From assembly GCF_000420705.1 (NCBI RefSeq), contig NZ_ATVL01000006.1, positions 930,267 to 994,266 of the forward strand: a DNA stretch of 64,000 nt, written 5' to 3'. This document shows positions 35,267 to 43,232 of the stretch, piece after piece. The stretch is from Hymenobacter norwichensis DSM 15439 (GTDB lineage: Bacteria; Bacteroidota; Bacteroidia; Cytophagales; Hymenobacteraceae). Position numbers and translations under genes: made by a program. Positions within the stretch are counted from its first letter, which is position 1; each line of letters starts with the position of its first letter. The notes below the pieces were generated by a model. The model did not search any database. It was not told where the DNA came from and saw nothing but the letters and a program-made list of their open reading frames with translations.

Positions 35267-37129
35267 ATGGCTGCTAATCTTCCAACGCAAGCACAAGTGC
35301 AAGGTGGTATCGGTGTAACCGAGTCACAGATTACGCACGACGAGCACGCGCTACATGATGATCATCATCATGACCAGCACTGGCTCTTCAAGTACGTATT
35401 CAGCACTGACCACAAGGTTATTGCCAAGCAATTTCTGATTACGGGTATTTTCTGGGCTATCCTAGGAGGTACACTATCTAGCTTATTCCGTCTGCAACTT
35501 GGCTGGCCAGAGTCTACCATGGAATGGTTGACTCCAGTGTTAGGTAAGTGGGTAGAAGCTGGTAAGCTAAATCCTGAGTTTTACTTGGCGCTTGTAACTA
35601 TGCACGGTACCATCATGGTATTTTTCGTGCTGACTGCTGGTTTGTCGGGTACTTTCTCCAACTTCCTAATTCCACTGCAAGTTGGAGCCCGAGACATGGC
35701 TTCCGGCTTTATGAACATGTTGTCGTACTGGTTCTTCTTTGTATCAGGCGTTATCATGTTTATTTCCATTTTCTTGGAAACTGGTCCTGCTGCCGCCGGT
35801 TGGACAATCTATCCACCTTTGAGTGCATTACCACAAGCTATTCCTGGCTCTGGTATGGGTATGACGTTGTGGTTGGTATCGATGGCACTGTTCATTGTGT
35901 CGCAGTTGCTTGGTGGTGTTAACTATATCACCACAGTCATCAACTTGCGTACCCGTGGCATGAGCATGAGCAAACTGCCTCTCACAATCTGGTCGTTTTT
36001 CTTAACGGCTGTACTTGGCTTGCTTTCTTTCCCAGTACTTTTCTCGGCTGCTCTGCTACTTATTTTTGATCGTAGCTTTGGTACCAGCTTTTTCCTGTCG
36101 GATATCTACATTGCCGGTCAAGCTTTACCAAACGTAGGTGGTTCGCCTATTCTGTTCCAGCACTTATTCTGGTTCCTTGGTCACCCTGAAGTGTACATTG
36201 TAATCATGCCCGCTATGGGTATGGTATCAGAAATTCTGGCTACCAATTCGCGCAAGCCGATTTTTGGCTACCGTGCCATGATCGGGTCATTGTTGGGTAT
36301 ATCCTTGTTGTCATTTGTTGTGTGGGCTCACCACATGTTCATAACGGGCATGAACCCCTTCTTAGGGTCGGTGTTTATGTTCTTGACGCTCATCATTGCG
36401 GTTCCTTCAGCAGTTAAGACTTTCAACTGGCTAGCAACTTTGTGGAGAGGCAATATTCGTTTCACGTCGGCTATGCTTTTCTCAATTGGATTTGTGTCGT
36501 TGTTTATATCGGGTGGTTTGACCGGCATTATCCTTGGTAATGCAGCATTGGACATTCAGATGCATAACACGTACTTTGTGGTAGCTCACTTCCACTTGGT
36601 AATGGGCAGCTCAGCATTCTTTGGTTTGTTCGCTGGGGTATACCATTGGTTCCCTAAGATGTTCGGCCGTATGATGGATGAGAAGCTTGGCTACATTCAC
36701 TTCTGGTTGACTTTCGTTGGCGTGTATCTTGTGTTCTTGCCGATGCACTATGTAGGCATTGCCGGTTTCCCACGCCGTTATTATGCTTGGACTGGTTTCG
36801 ATATGTTTAGCCAATTCGCAGACCTCAACAAGTTCATTTCGATTGCGGCTATCTTGGCATTCTTCGCTCAATTCGTTTTTGTCTTCAACTTCTTTTACAG
36901 CATTTTCCGCGGCCGTCGTGCTACTGAGAATCCATGGCGTTCCACTACTCTGGAATGGACTACGCCAGTGGTGCCTGGTCACGGCAACTGGCCTGGCGAA
37001 ATTCCTGCTGTTTACCGTTGGCCTTATGACTACAGTAAACCAGGAGCAGAAGACGACTTTATTCCTCAAAACGTACCGTATTCGAAGACTACATCTTCGA
37101 ACCTACCATATGAGAATGACAACGAGTAG
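35267..37129 (+). CDS. coxA: Cytochrome c oxidase subunit I
   Basis: Subunit I holds heme a, the heme a3-CuB site and the proton channels. The 620-residue protein has a His/Asp-rich N-terminus (HDEHALHDDHHHDQHW) and twelve membrane helices. The ligands are in place: His113 (MHGTIMVF), His306 with cross-linked Tyr310 in HPEVY, His355-His356 (WAHHMF), and His441/His443 (VVAHFHL). HPEVY with Tyr in the same helix marks an A-type heme-copper oxidase. A tail of about 80 residues follows the last helix. A terminator at 37150-37182 follows, so the act-coxBA transcript probably ends here. Confidence 0.98.
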   Translation: MAANLPTQAQVQGGIGVTESQITHDEHALHDDHHHDQHWLFKYVFSTDHKVIAKQFLITGIFWAILGGTLSSLFRLQLGWPESTMEWLTPVLGKWVEAGKLNPEFYLALVTMHGTIMVFFVLTAGLSGTFSNFLIPLQVGARDMASGFMNMLSYWFFFVSGVIMFISIFLETGPAAAGWTIYPPLSALPQAIPGSGMGMTLWLVSMALFIVSQLLGGVNYITTVINLRTRGMSMSKLPLTIWSFFLTAVLGLLSFPVLFSAALLLIFDRSFGTSFFLSDIYIAGQALPNVGGSPILFQHLFWFLGHPEVYIVIMPAMGMVSEILATNSRKPIFGYRAMIGSLLGISLLSFVVWAHHMFITGMNPFLGSVFMFLTLIIAVPSAVKTFNWLATLWRGNIRFTSAMLFSIGFVSLFISGGLTGIILGNAALDIQMHNTYFVVAHFHLVMGSSAFFGLFAGVYHWFPKMFGRMMDEKLGYIHFWLTFVGVYLVFLPMHYVGIAGFPRRYYAWTGFDMFSQFADLNKFISIAAILAFFAQFVFVFNFFYSIFRGRRATENPWRSTTLEWTTPVVPGHGNWPGEIPAVYRWPYDYSKPGAEDDFIPQNVPYSKTTSSNLPYENDNE

Positions 37130-37149
37130 AGTTAATTGAAACTTCTCGA

Positions 37150-37182
37150 AAAAAGGGCTGCTGTATTTACGGCGGCCCTTTT
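37150..37182 (+). terminator. Intrinsic terminator after coxA
   Basis: AAAAAGGGCTGC and GCGGCCCTTTTT form a stem with one bulge around TGTATTTACG, and end in a T-run. It lies 21 bases after the coxA stop and separates act-coxBA from the ctaA unit. Confidence 0.82.
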
Positions 37183-37222
37183 TCTTTGCTGTTTATTACC
37201 CTACTAGTCCACTCAGAAAAGA

Positions 37223-37256
37223 GCAGTTGTGTAGCACATTTTGTGTAATACAACTG
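37223..37256. promoter_or_regulatory. Small palindrome upstream of ctaA, possible operator
   Basis: CAGTTGT (37223-37229) and ACAACTG (37250-37256) are inverted around a 20-base AT-rich core, 37 bases before the ctaA ATG. It may be a protein site or chance. I saw no matching copy elsewhere in the window. Confidence 0.3.
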
Positions 37257-37292
37257 TTTACCTATTGGCTTCTTCGTACTTCAAGTAAATCT

Positions 37293-38378
37293 ATGGCTCA
37301 ACCACTTTTTGTGCGCCGCTTTCGATTCTTTGGCATTGTGACCATCGTGGCTGTGTACCTTTTAATTCTAGTAGGAGGGATTGTCAGAAGCACTGGATCA
37401 GGTATGGGCTGTCCTGATTGGCCTAAATGCTTTGGCACTTGGATACCTCCAACGCAAGTCAGCCAATTACCTACAGGCTATAAGGAAATCTATACTGCCC
37501 AGAGAGTGGCTAAGAATCAAAGGTTAGCTAAAACGCTGGAGCGTCTGGGCTTTAAGCAAGTTGCTGGGCAAATATTTGCACATCCTACCCAATACATCGA
37601 AACTGACTTCAATGCTACTAAGACATGGATAGAATATGTGAACCGTCTTTTAGGAGCACTGATTGGCATATTTATTTTTATAACAGTTGTATTGGCAATG
37701 CCTTATTGGCGACGTGACCGGACCATATTTTGGCTGGCTTTTGGGTCGTTTTTACTAACTGGATTTCAGGGTTGGCTCGGTTCATTGGTGGTATCAACCA
37801 ACTTACTTCCAGAACTCGTGACAGTACACATGGCGCTTGCCTTGCTAATTGTTGCCATGTTGATTTATGCGGTTGACCGTTCGCAACAAAACAAGCTTGT
37901 CGAAGCGACTTCAAATGGCACGGTTTCCGACAAATTGATGCCGCTGCTTGTACTGGCCGTGTTGTGTACATTCGGGCAGATTGTGCTTGGTACTCAAGTT
38001 CGGGAGCAAATAGATGTGGTGGCCATGGCTTCTAATTATCTGGGGCGGGCTGAGTGGGTGGAACAGCTAGGTAGCTTGTTCAAAGTGCACCGCACCTTTT
38101 CGCTTGTGTTGCTAGGCCTCAATCTGTATATCGGCTACCAGTTGCTCAAGACTCGCCATGTACCCTTACAACGGCTCGCAACAGCCGTAATGGCATTGCT
38201 AGGCGTTGAAATCATGGCTGGAGTGATATTGGCTTATTTGGCGCTACCAGCTGCTGTGCAGCCTATTCACTTGACGGTAGCTACTGTGCTGTTTGGAGTG
38301 CAGTTTCTAACCTTAACTCATTACGCTCAGCAATTGAAAATGCAAAGGCAGGCCGCTTATGCGGGCGTTGTTGCGTAA
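37293..38378 (+). CDS. ctaA: Heme A synthase (CtaA/COX15)
   Basis: CtaA oxidises the methyl group of heme O to the formyl group of heme A. The ATG at 37293 gives 361 residues with eight membrane helices. Family marks are GGIVRSTGSGMGCPDWPKCF near the first helix (with a CPDWPKC Cys pair), an ETDFNATKTWIEYVNRLLGA loop with conserved Glu and His/Asn surroundings, and VHMALALLIVAM and KVHRTFSLVL, which carry heme-ligand histidines. A longer frame from 37227 would add residues that do not resemble the family. It is immediately followed by ctaB, whose start lies 53 bases on. Confidence 0.95.
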   Translation: MAQPLFVRRFRFFGIVTIVAVYLLILVGGIVRSTGSGMGCPDWPKCFGTWIPPTQVSQLPTGYKEIYTAQRVAKNQRLAKTLERLGFKQVAGQIFAHPTQYIETDFNATKTWIEYVNRLLGALIGIFIFITVVLAMPYWRRDRTIFWLAFGSFLLTGFQGWLGSLVVSTNLLPELVTVHMALALLIVAMLIYAVDRSQQNKLVEATSNGTVSDKLMPLLVLAVLCTFGQIVLGTQVREQIDVVAMASNYLGRAEWVEQLGSLFKVHRTFSLVLLGLNLYIGYQLLKTRHVPLQRLATAVMALLGVEIMAGVILAYLALPAAVQPIHLTVATVLFGVQFLTLTHYAQQLKMQRQAAYAGVVA

Positions 38379-38431
38379 CTTTGCAGCCCGGTTTGAATAC
38401 CTTTTCGCCGGGAGCGTTGTTCTACCCACTG

Positions 38432-39283
38432 ATGATTAAAGCCAGGGCGTACTTCCAATTAATAAAATTCCGGCTCGCGCTGACGGTAGCATTTTCCAGT
38501 GCTATCGGGTACTTGCTGGGAGTGCAATCCTTCGATTGGGGACGAGCTTTTCTAGTGCTACTAGGTGGCTTAGCGGTAACGGGTGCAGCAAATACAATCA
38601 ATCAGATATACGAGGTTGACCTCGATAAGCTGATGAAGCGCACGGCCAAACGACCATTGCCGCAAGGAGTGCTTAGCATCACGGAGGCATGGGTGTTTAC
38701 GGTTGTTATGGGAGTAGCGGGATTAGCTATACTGACCTACTTCTTTAATCCACTGGCCGCCGCCTTGTCGTTGATTTCGCTGATTCTATACGGCTTTATT
38801 TACACCCCGCTTAAGACCATTTCGCCGATATGCGTAGCGGTTGGTGCTATTCCGGGGGGGATGCCTCCCCTCATCGGCTACGTGGCTGCTACCGGTGTGC
38901 TTGGACCTCAAGCCTGGGTGTTGTTCGGCATTCAGTTTATGTGGCAGTTTCCGCATTTCTGGGCCATTGCTTGGGTGCTCGACGATGACTATAAGGCAGC
39001 TGGATTTAAGATGCTGCCTTCGCCGGGACGTAAAGACCTACGCACTGCTTTCCAGATAATGACCTACACGTTGGTCTTGATTCCGCTGAGCTTGCTACCC
39101 TTGCAATTTAATATGGCAGGTAAAACTTCCGCTCTGATATCTGTAGTATGTGGCGTTCTATTTCTGATGCAAACCTTTTACTTGATGCGCACCTGCACTA
39201 AGAAAGCGGCCATGCGCATCATGTTTGGTTCTTTCTTATACCTTCCCATCGTACAAATTGCCTTGGTATTAGACAAGATGTAA
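38432..39283 (+). CDS. ctaB: Protoheme IX farnesyltransferase (heme O synthase)
   Basis: CtaB adds a farnesyl tail to heme B, making heme O, the substrate of CtaA. The ATG at 38432 gives 283 residues, nine membrane helices and the UbiA-family aspartate motifs: NQIYEVDLDKLMKRTAKRPL (first Asp-rich motif) and DDDYKAAGFKMLPSPGRK (second). The frame extends back to a TTG at 38381, but MIKARAYFQLIKFR is the usual N-terminus. The gene sits between ctaA and the subunit III genes, and about 105 bases separate it from the next start. Confidence 0.96.
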   Translation: MIKARAYFQLIKFRLALTVAFSSAIGYLLGVQSFDWGRAFLVLLGGLAVTGAANTINQIYEVDLDKLMKRTAKRPLPQGVLSITEAWVFTVVMGVAGLAILTYFFNPLAAALSLISLILYGFIYTPLKTISPICVAVGAIPGGMPPLIGYVAATGVLGPQAWVLFGIQFMWQFPHFWAIAWVLDDDYKAAGFKMLPSPGRKDLRTAFQIMTYTLVLIPLSLLPLQFNMAGKTSALISVVCGVLFLMQTFYLMRTCTKKAAMRIMFGSFLYLPIVQIALVLDKM

Positions 39284-39388
39284 GTCTCTTTAAGAAAATG
39301 GCTTATATCCTTAGAAATGCCAAACTACATTTTCGCTTTGGGTGTTCCTAAACAAGACAAGTCCTACTTGAAACCATAAATTTTTGCC

Positions 39389-39982
39389 ATGCATTCTTCG
39401 GAATTAGAAGTTCTTAAAGACCGGCAGCCCGCGCTTAGCGCGCATCCACTACGCGTGTTGTTGTGGCTGATGATGATAAGCAGCACCATGATTTTTGCGG
39501 CCTACACCAGCGCTTATATCGTACGCCGTGAAGAAGGAAACTGGCTGGAGTTTGCTTTGCCAGGTGGTTTGCTTTACACCACCCTTGTCATCCTGGCCAG
39601 TAGCGCCAGTATTCAATGGGCTTATTTCGCTGCTAAGAAAGACGAGTTACGTCAAGTCCAGATAGGTATTATCATTACGTTTGTGCTGGGCTTAGCCTTT
39701 CTGGTGGGACAATGGAGCGTGTGGGGTGAACTAGTTCGTAACAAGATTCACTTCGGTGGCGTTGATGCTAATCCATCGGGTTCATTCCTGTATGTGCTCA
39801 TGGGAGTACACGCTTTCCACCTGATTACCGGGTTGATTTTTCTGCTCCGCGTATTGCGCAAAAGCTTTAATTATCAGGTGCATTCGCGTCAGATGCTTTC
39901 CATTGGCAACGTAACCATCTACTGGCACTTCCTTGGTGGGCTTTGGTTGTACCTGTATTTGTTCCTACTTTTGAATCACTAG
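39389..39982 (+). CDS. Cytochrome c oxidase subunit III-like protein, short form
   Basis: This 197-residue protein has five membrane helices and family features of subunit III: SSTMIFAAYTSAYIVRRE near residue 32, GVHAFHLITGLIFLL near 133 and YWHFLGGLWLYLYLFLL at the end. Subunit III stabilises the oxidase and feeds proton uptake. A second, longer subunit III gene follows after 21 bases, so the oxidase has two such genes, a common arrangement in Bacteroidota. Whether both are in the same enzyme is not shown. The ATG at 39389 is the only reasonable start. Confidence 0.9.
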   Translation: MHSSELEVLKDRQPALSAHPLRVLLWLMMISSTMIFAAYTSAYIVRREEGNWLEFALPGGLLYTTLVILASSASIQWAYFAAKKDELRQVQIGIIITFVLGLAFLVGQWSVWGELVRNKIHFGGVDANPSGSFLYVLMGVHAFHLITGLIFLLRVLRKSFNYQVHSRQMLSIGNVTIYWHFLGGLWLYLYLFLLLNH

Positions 39983-40003
39983 TCTCGTCTTACCCCGCAC
40001 GCT

Positions 40004-40783
40004 ATGTCCACCATTTCCACGACGCAGCCCCTAACCACAGCTTCTTCTACTGCCGAACGGCCGCGGAGTGGCAACTGGGACGGTGGCAACGAACCCTTCA
40101 AAGCCAGCTATGGTAAGCTGATGATGTGGTTCTTCCTGCTGTCGGACGCCTTCACGTTCGCCGCGTTTTTGACCACCTACGGCCTGATCCGTCACCGGAA
40201 TCCTGCTTTCGACCCTAATGCCGGCGTTCCGTTCGAATTCTCGACAGCTTATTGGCCTATTCCGGATAAGGTGTTCAATGCCTTCCCAGGTCTACATGGC
40301 ATGGATGTGCCACTAGGCTTTGTGGCTCTGATGACGATGATTCTTATCTTCAGCTCAGTTACCATGGTACTGGCTGTGGAAGCCGGGCATCGGATGGACA
40401 AAAAGGACGTGCAGAAATGGTTGCTCTGGACGATTCTGTTCGGTGCTACTTTCCTCGCCTCTCAGGCCTGGGAGTGGAGCCACTTTATCGGTGGGCACGA
40501 AGAAGGTACTCTAATGGCTGATGGTACTACGTTCTATGGTGCTAACCTAACCCAGAACCAGTACGGTCCAGTACTATTTGCCGACTTGTTCTTCTTTATC
40601 ACAGGTTTCCACGGTACCCACGTATTCTCGGGTGTTTGCTTGCTGGTGTATTGCTTCATTGCTACTACCAACGGCACCTTCCATAAGCGTGGGCACTACG
40701 AAATGGTAGAGAAAGTAGGTTTGTACTGGCACTTTGTAGACTTGGTGTGGGTGTTCGTTTTCACCTTCTTCTACCTGGTTTAA
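40004..40783 (+). CDS. Cytochrome c oxidase subunit III
   Basis: The 259-residue protein has an N-terminal Ser/Thr-rich stretch. Its membrane helices start at MMWFFLLSDAFTFAAFLTTY (near residue 42). An extracytoplasmic loop with NAFPGLHGMDVPLG follows, then FFFITGFHGTHVFSGVCLLVYC and a final EKVGLYWHFVDLVWVFVFTF. His and Glu residues in the FHGTH and QAWEWSHFI stretches are conserved in subunit III. It follows the short subunit III gene closely and is likely on the same transcript. A repeat (40790-40872) fills the gap before subunit IV. Confidence 0.93.
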   Translation: MSTISTTQPLTTASSTAERPRSGNWDGGNEPFKASYGKLMMWFFLLSDAFTFAAFLTTYGLIRHRNPAFDPNAGVPFEFSTAYWPIPDKVFNAFPGLHGMDVPLGFVALMTMILIFSSVTMVLAVEAGHRMDKKDVQKWLLWTILFGATFLASQAWEWSHFIGGHEEGTLMADGTTFYGANLTQNQYGPVLFADLFFFITGFHGTHVFSGVCLLVYCFIATTNGTFHKRGHYEMVEKVGLYWHFVDLVWVFVFTFFYLV

Positions 40784-40789
40784 TTATTA

Positions 40790-40872
40790 AATGGCTGAAT
40801 GGCTGAATGACTGGCCGTTCCAACTTGTTTTGTCAAACTGCCAGCCATTCACTTTTCAGCAATTCAACCATT
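40790..40872. repeat. Word-like inverted repeat between subunit III and IV genes
   Basis: The left arm (40790-40816) is AATGGCTG repeated, ending GACTGGCC. The right arm (40840-40872) is GCCAGCCATTCAC, continuing to AATTCAACCATT. The arms are reverse complements with gaps. The gap also separates the coding ends by 96 bases, longer than the other gaps of this operon. Confidence 0.72.
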
Positions 40873-40879
40873 CAAAATA

Positions 40880-41221
40880 ATGGCTAATCACGCAAGCACT
40901 GAGCCAGTACAAGCTGGCGAAATTCCGAAGCCCAACGTTGGGTGGATCTGGAAGACCTTTTTCGTATTGGTAGGTATTACCGCACTGGAATTCGTGTTTG
41001 TATTCCTGATGAACCCCGGTACGTTGCGCAACTCGATTTTTATTGTTCTGACCATCTTCAAGGCCTTCTTTATAGTAGCCGAGTTCATGCACCTGAAGCA
41101 TGAAGTGAAAGCCCTGATCTGGACTATCCTTATTCCGATGGCGCTACTAATCTGGCTACTAATTGCTTTGGTTTCTGAGGGGACTTATGGTGGCCAAGCC
41201 ATTCAGAACGCCTTCAATTAA
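40880..41221 (+). CDS. Cytochrome c oxidase subunit IV family protein
   Basis: This small 113-residue subunit has three membrane helices (about residues 25-45, 51-71 and 82-102). It belongs to the prokaryotic subunit IV/CyoD-like group that stabilises the CuB site region. Family stretches are GWIWKTFFVLVGITALEF and FKAFFIVAEFMHLKHE. It is followed by the Sco gene three bases after its stop. Confidence 0.9.
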   Translation: MANHASTEPVQAGEIPKPNVGWIWKTFFVLVGITALEFVFVFLMNPGTLRNSIFIVLTIFKAFFIVAEFMHLKHEVKALIWTILIPMALLIWLLIALVSEGTYGGQAIQNAFN

Positions 41222-41224
41222 CAC

Positions 41225-41890
41225 ATGAGGCCCAAACACGTCCTGTTGTTGGGCCTCATGCTTTTGGTCCCGGTGCTAGCTTTCGTGTTTCTGTACACGT
41301 TTGGTACCAACCGTTACGCGCTGCCCACTTTCCTGCCTGACCACGTTGACTCAACGTTGGTAGAAGGAAAGTGGCGGCGCGATACTGTTTTCCATCAATT
41401 AGGCAACTTCCAACTTTACTCCCAATCAGGAAGGCAGATTTCTCAGAAGGACTTGGGCAACGGCGTGTATGTGGCCAACTTCTTTTTTGCCACCTGCCCC
41501 GGCGCCTGCCCACGCATGAACAGCCAGATGGCGCGGGTGCAGGAGAAGTTCCGGCTTGATCCTCGAGTGAAGTTGGTTTCCTTTACCGTTGATCCAGCGC
41601 ACGACTCAGTGGCGGTGCTGGGCCGCTACGCCGAGCAATATGGCGCTATTGCCGGCAAATGGTTTTTCCTGACTGGCGACAAAACTGCTCTTTATCGGTT
41701 AGCTACCGAGGAGTTCAAACTGCCCATGCCTAGTGGCGTAGCACCAGGTATTGTGCATAGCCAAAACCTGTACCTAGTTGACCGGGAACAACGTGTACGC
41801 GGCATCTACGATGGGATGAAGCCAAAAGACGTGGACCGCCTCATGACGGAAATCAACGTACTGCTCTACACCTATGACCACAATCAGTAA
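41225..41890 (+). CDS. SCO1/SenC copper chaperone for oxidase assembly
   Basis: Sco proteins deliver copper to CuA of subunit II. The 221-residue protein has one N-terminal membrane anchor (about residues 5-27) and a thioredoxin-like domain. The copper ligands are visible: CPGAC (Cys91, Cys95) and His178 in GIVHSQNLY. KLVSFTVDPAHDS is also typical. It starts three bases after subunit IV and overlaps the following DUF420 gene by 17 bases, so translation of the assembly genes is coupled to the structural genes. Confidence 0.95.
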   Translation: MRPKHVLLLGLMLLVPVLAFVFLYTFGTNRYALPTFLPDHVDSTLVEGKWRRDTVFHQLGNFQLYSQSGRQISQKDLGNGVYVANFFFATCPGACPRMNSQMARVQEKFRLDPRVKLVSFTVDPAHDSVAVLGRYAEQYGAIAGKWFFLTGDKTALYRLATEEFKLPMPSGVAPGIVHSQNLYLVDREQRVRGIYDGMKPKDVDRLMTEINVLLYTYDHNQ

Positions 41891-42431
41891 ACCGCCAGTC
41901 GAACCCGGCAGCAATACCACGCTGAAAGTACTGGCCGCAGTACTTGGGGCCATTATTCCGATAGCAGTAGCTATCCTGTACTTCTTTCCCAATGTCCTTC
42001 GGATTGAGGGGGTAGACGTGAAAATACTGCCAGCGGTGAATGCCGTGTTGAATTCCCTGACGGCCGTGCTGTTGGTAGCCGGATACTATTTTATCCGGCA
42101 TAAAAACGTGGCTGCCCACCGCGCCGTGATGGGTATGGCCTTTCTGATGGGGTCGTTTTTTCTGGTATCGTACGTGGCTTATCACTCCCAGGAACCAAGC
42201 ACGAAGTTTGGGGGAGTAGGGCTAGTTAAGGGTATCTACTATTTTATTCTGCTCACGCATATTGTGCTAGCAGCTGTTACGGTGGGGCTGGTGCTGTTCA
42301 CGCTTTACTTCGCCCTGACCCAGCAGTTTACCAAACACCGTCGCATTGCCCGCTATACGTTTCCTGTCTGGTTATATGTATCAATTACTGGCGTTATCGT
42401 GTACTTCATGATTTCACCGTACTACACCTAA
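41874..42431 (+). CDS. DUF420 membrane protein, CtaM-like oxidase assembly factor
   Basis: The 185-residue protein has five predicted membrane helices and the conserved histidines of DUF420 (NVAAHRAVMG, VAYHSQEP, THIVLAAV, TKHRRIARYTFPVWLYVS). Members of this family in Firmicutes (CtaM/YozB) are needed for aa3 oxidase activity, so an assembly role is a reasonable inference here. The start ATG overlaps the end of the Sco gene. The frame is followed by a 39-base gap and the small CxxC protein. Confidence 0.88.
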   Translation: MTTISKPPVEPGSNTTLKVLAAVLGAIIPIAVAILYFFPNVLRIEGVDVKILPAVNAVLNSLTAVLLVAGYYFIRHKNVAAHRAVMGMAFLMGSFFLVSYVAYHSQEPSTKFGGVGLVKGIYYFILLTHIVLAAVTVGLVLFTLYFALTQQFTKHRRIARYTFPVWLYVSITGVIVYFMISPYYT

Positions 42432-42470
42432 AACAGGAAACTTTGCCTGACGGCTATTGTTGAAAAGAGT

Positions 42471-42731
42471 ATGAAGAAGCTGATAATCAACTCGTTTTTT
42501 GTGGCAGTGCTGGCGCTACTGTTTGGATTGGCTCCGCTAGCCGCTACTGCGCAGTGCACCATGTGCAAAACCCAGGTGGAATCCTCCCGGACAGAAAAAG
42601 ACGGCTATGACTTCTCGGGCCTCAATAAGGGGATTCTGTACATGGCCACTATTCCATACCTGCTGATGGGTGCGGTTGGCTATTTCTGGTACCGCAACAC
42701 GCAAGCAACCAAAAAGGTAACTGCCAAGTAG
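42471..42731 (+). CDS. Small exported CxxC membrane protein, possible oxidase assembly factor
   Basis: The 86-residue protein has a signal peptide (about residues 1-27, ending ATAQ). A short extracytoplasmic segment starts with CTMC (Cys28, Cys31), and a C-terminal membrane helix (about residues 55-76) ends in a basic tail. I recognise it as a type of small protein found beside oxidase genes in Bacteroidota, but without a named function. The CxxC directly after the signal suggests a metal or thiol role such as copper handling; this is inference. Its stop overlaps the start of the next gene by one base (TAGTG). Confidence 0.75.
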   Translation: MKKLIINSFFVAVLALLFGLAPLAATAQCTMCKTQVESSRTEKDGYDFSGLNKGILYMATIPYLLMGAVGYFWYRNTQATKKVTAK

Positions 42732-43129
42732 TGGCCGTTTCTGATTCCACGGTATTGGCAATGCTGGCTCAGAAATGCCCACGCTGCCACCGTGGGCCTC
42801 TTTTCAAGCACTCGGCCTTCAATCTGCGACGCTTTGATGAGATGTACGAAGACTGTGTGGCTTGTGGGCAATACTATGAGCCCGAAGTAGGTTTTTATTG
42901 GGGCGCTATGTACATCAGCTACGGCTTCTCAACAGGTATCGTCTTCCTGACCGGTATGTTGCTGTACTATCTTGCCGATGACCCGCCGGTGTGGGTGTAT
43001 ATCACTACAGTAGCGGTTATTGTCGTACTAATGACGCCATTGCTTTTTCGCTACGCCCGGGTGGTGATGCTGTACTTTTTTGGAGGTATCCGTTACGATT
43101 CGGGCCTGCTAGATAGGCTGCGTGAATAG
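42731..43129 (+). CDS. DUF983 membrane protein
   Basis: The 132-residue protein has an N-terminal zinc-ribbon-like set (CPRCHRGPLF, residues 16-25, and CVACGQYYEPEVGFYWGAMY, near 42) and two membrane helices (about residues 65-84 and 91-111). The start is a GTG that overlaps the preceding stop codon by one base. The family often lies beside oxidase genes in alphaproteobacteria and Bacteroidota; its job is not known. It closes the respiratory cluster; a terminator follows. Confidence 0.85.
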   Translation: MAVSDSTVLAMLAQKCPRCHRGPLFKHSAFNLRRFDEMYEDCVACGQYYEPEVGFYWGAMYISYGFSTGIVFLTGMLLYYLADDPPVWVYITTVAVIVVLMTPLLFRYARVVMLYFFGGIRYDSGLLDRLRE

Positions 43130-43154
43130 CTGGGGCCACGGGATAAGAAATAGG

Positions 43155-43180
43155 AAATGCCGCCATTTGGCGGCATTTTT
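43155..43180 (+). terminator. Terminator at the end of the oxidase cluster
   Basis: AAATGCCGCC and GGCGGCATTTTT form a perfect short hairpin with a T-run, 26 bases after the DUF983 stop. Confidence 0.88.
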
Positions 43181-43232
43181 GTTGGGTGCTGGTTCCTGCT
43201 GTGCCATCTGCTGCGGCCATAACAACTGACGT

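Noticed and set aside
41225..41890. General thiol peroxidase or thioredoxin instead of Sco
   Set aside because: The CPGAC motif with the distant His178 and the position in the oxidase cluster fit Sco. A thioredoxin would have WCGPC and no such His.
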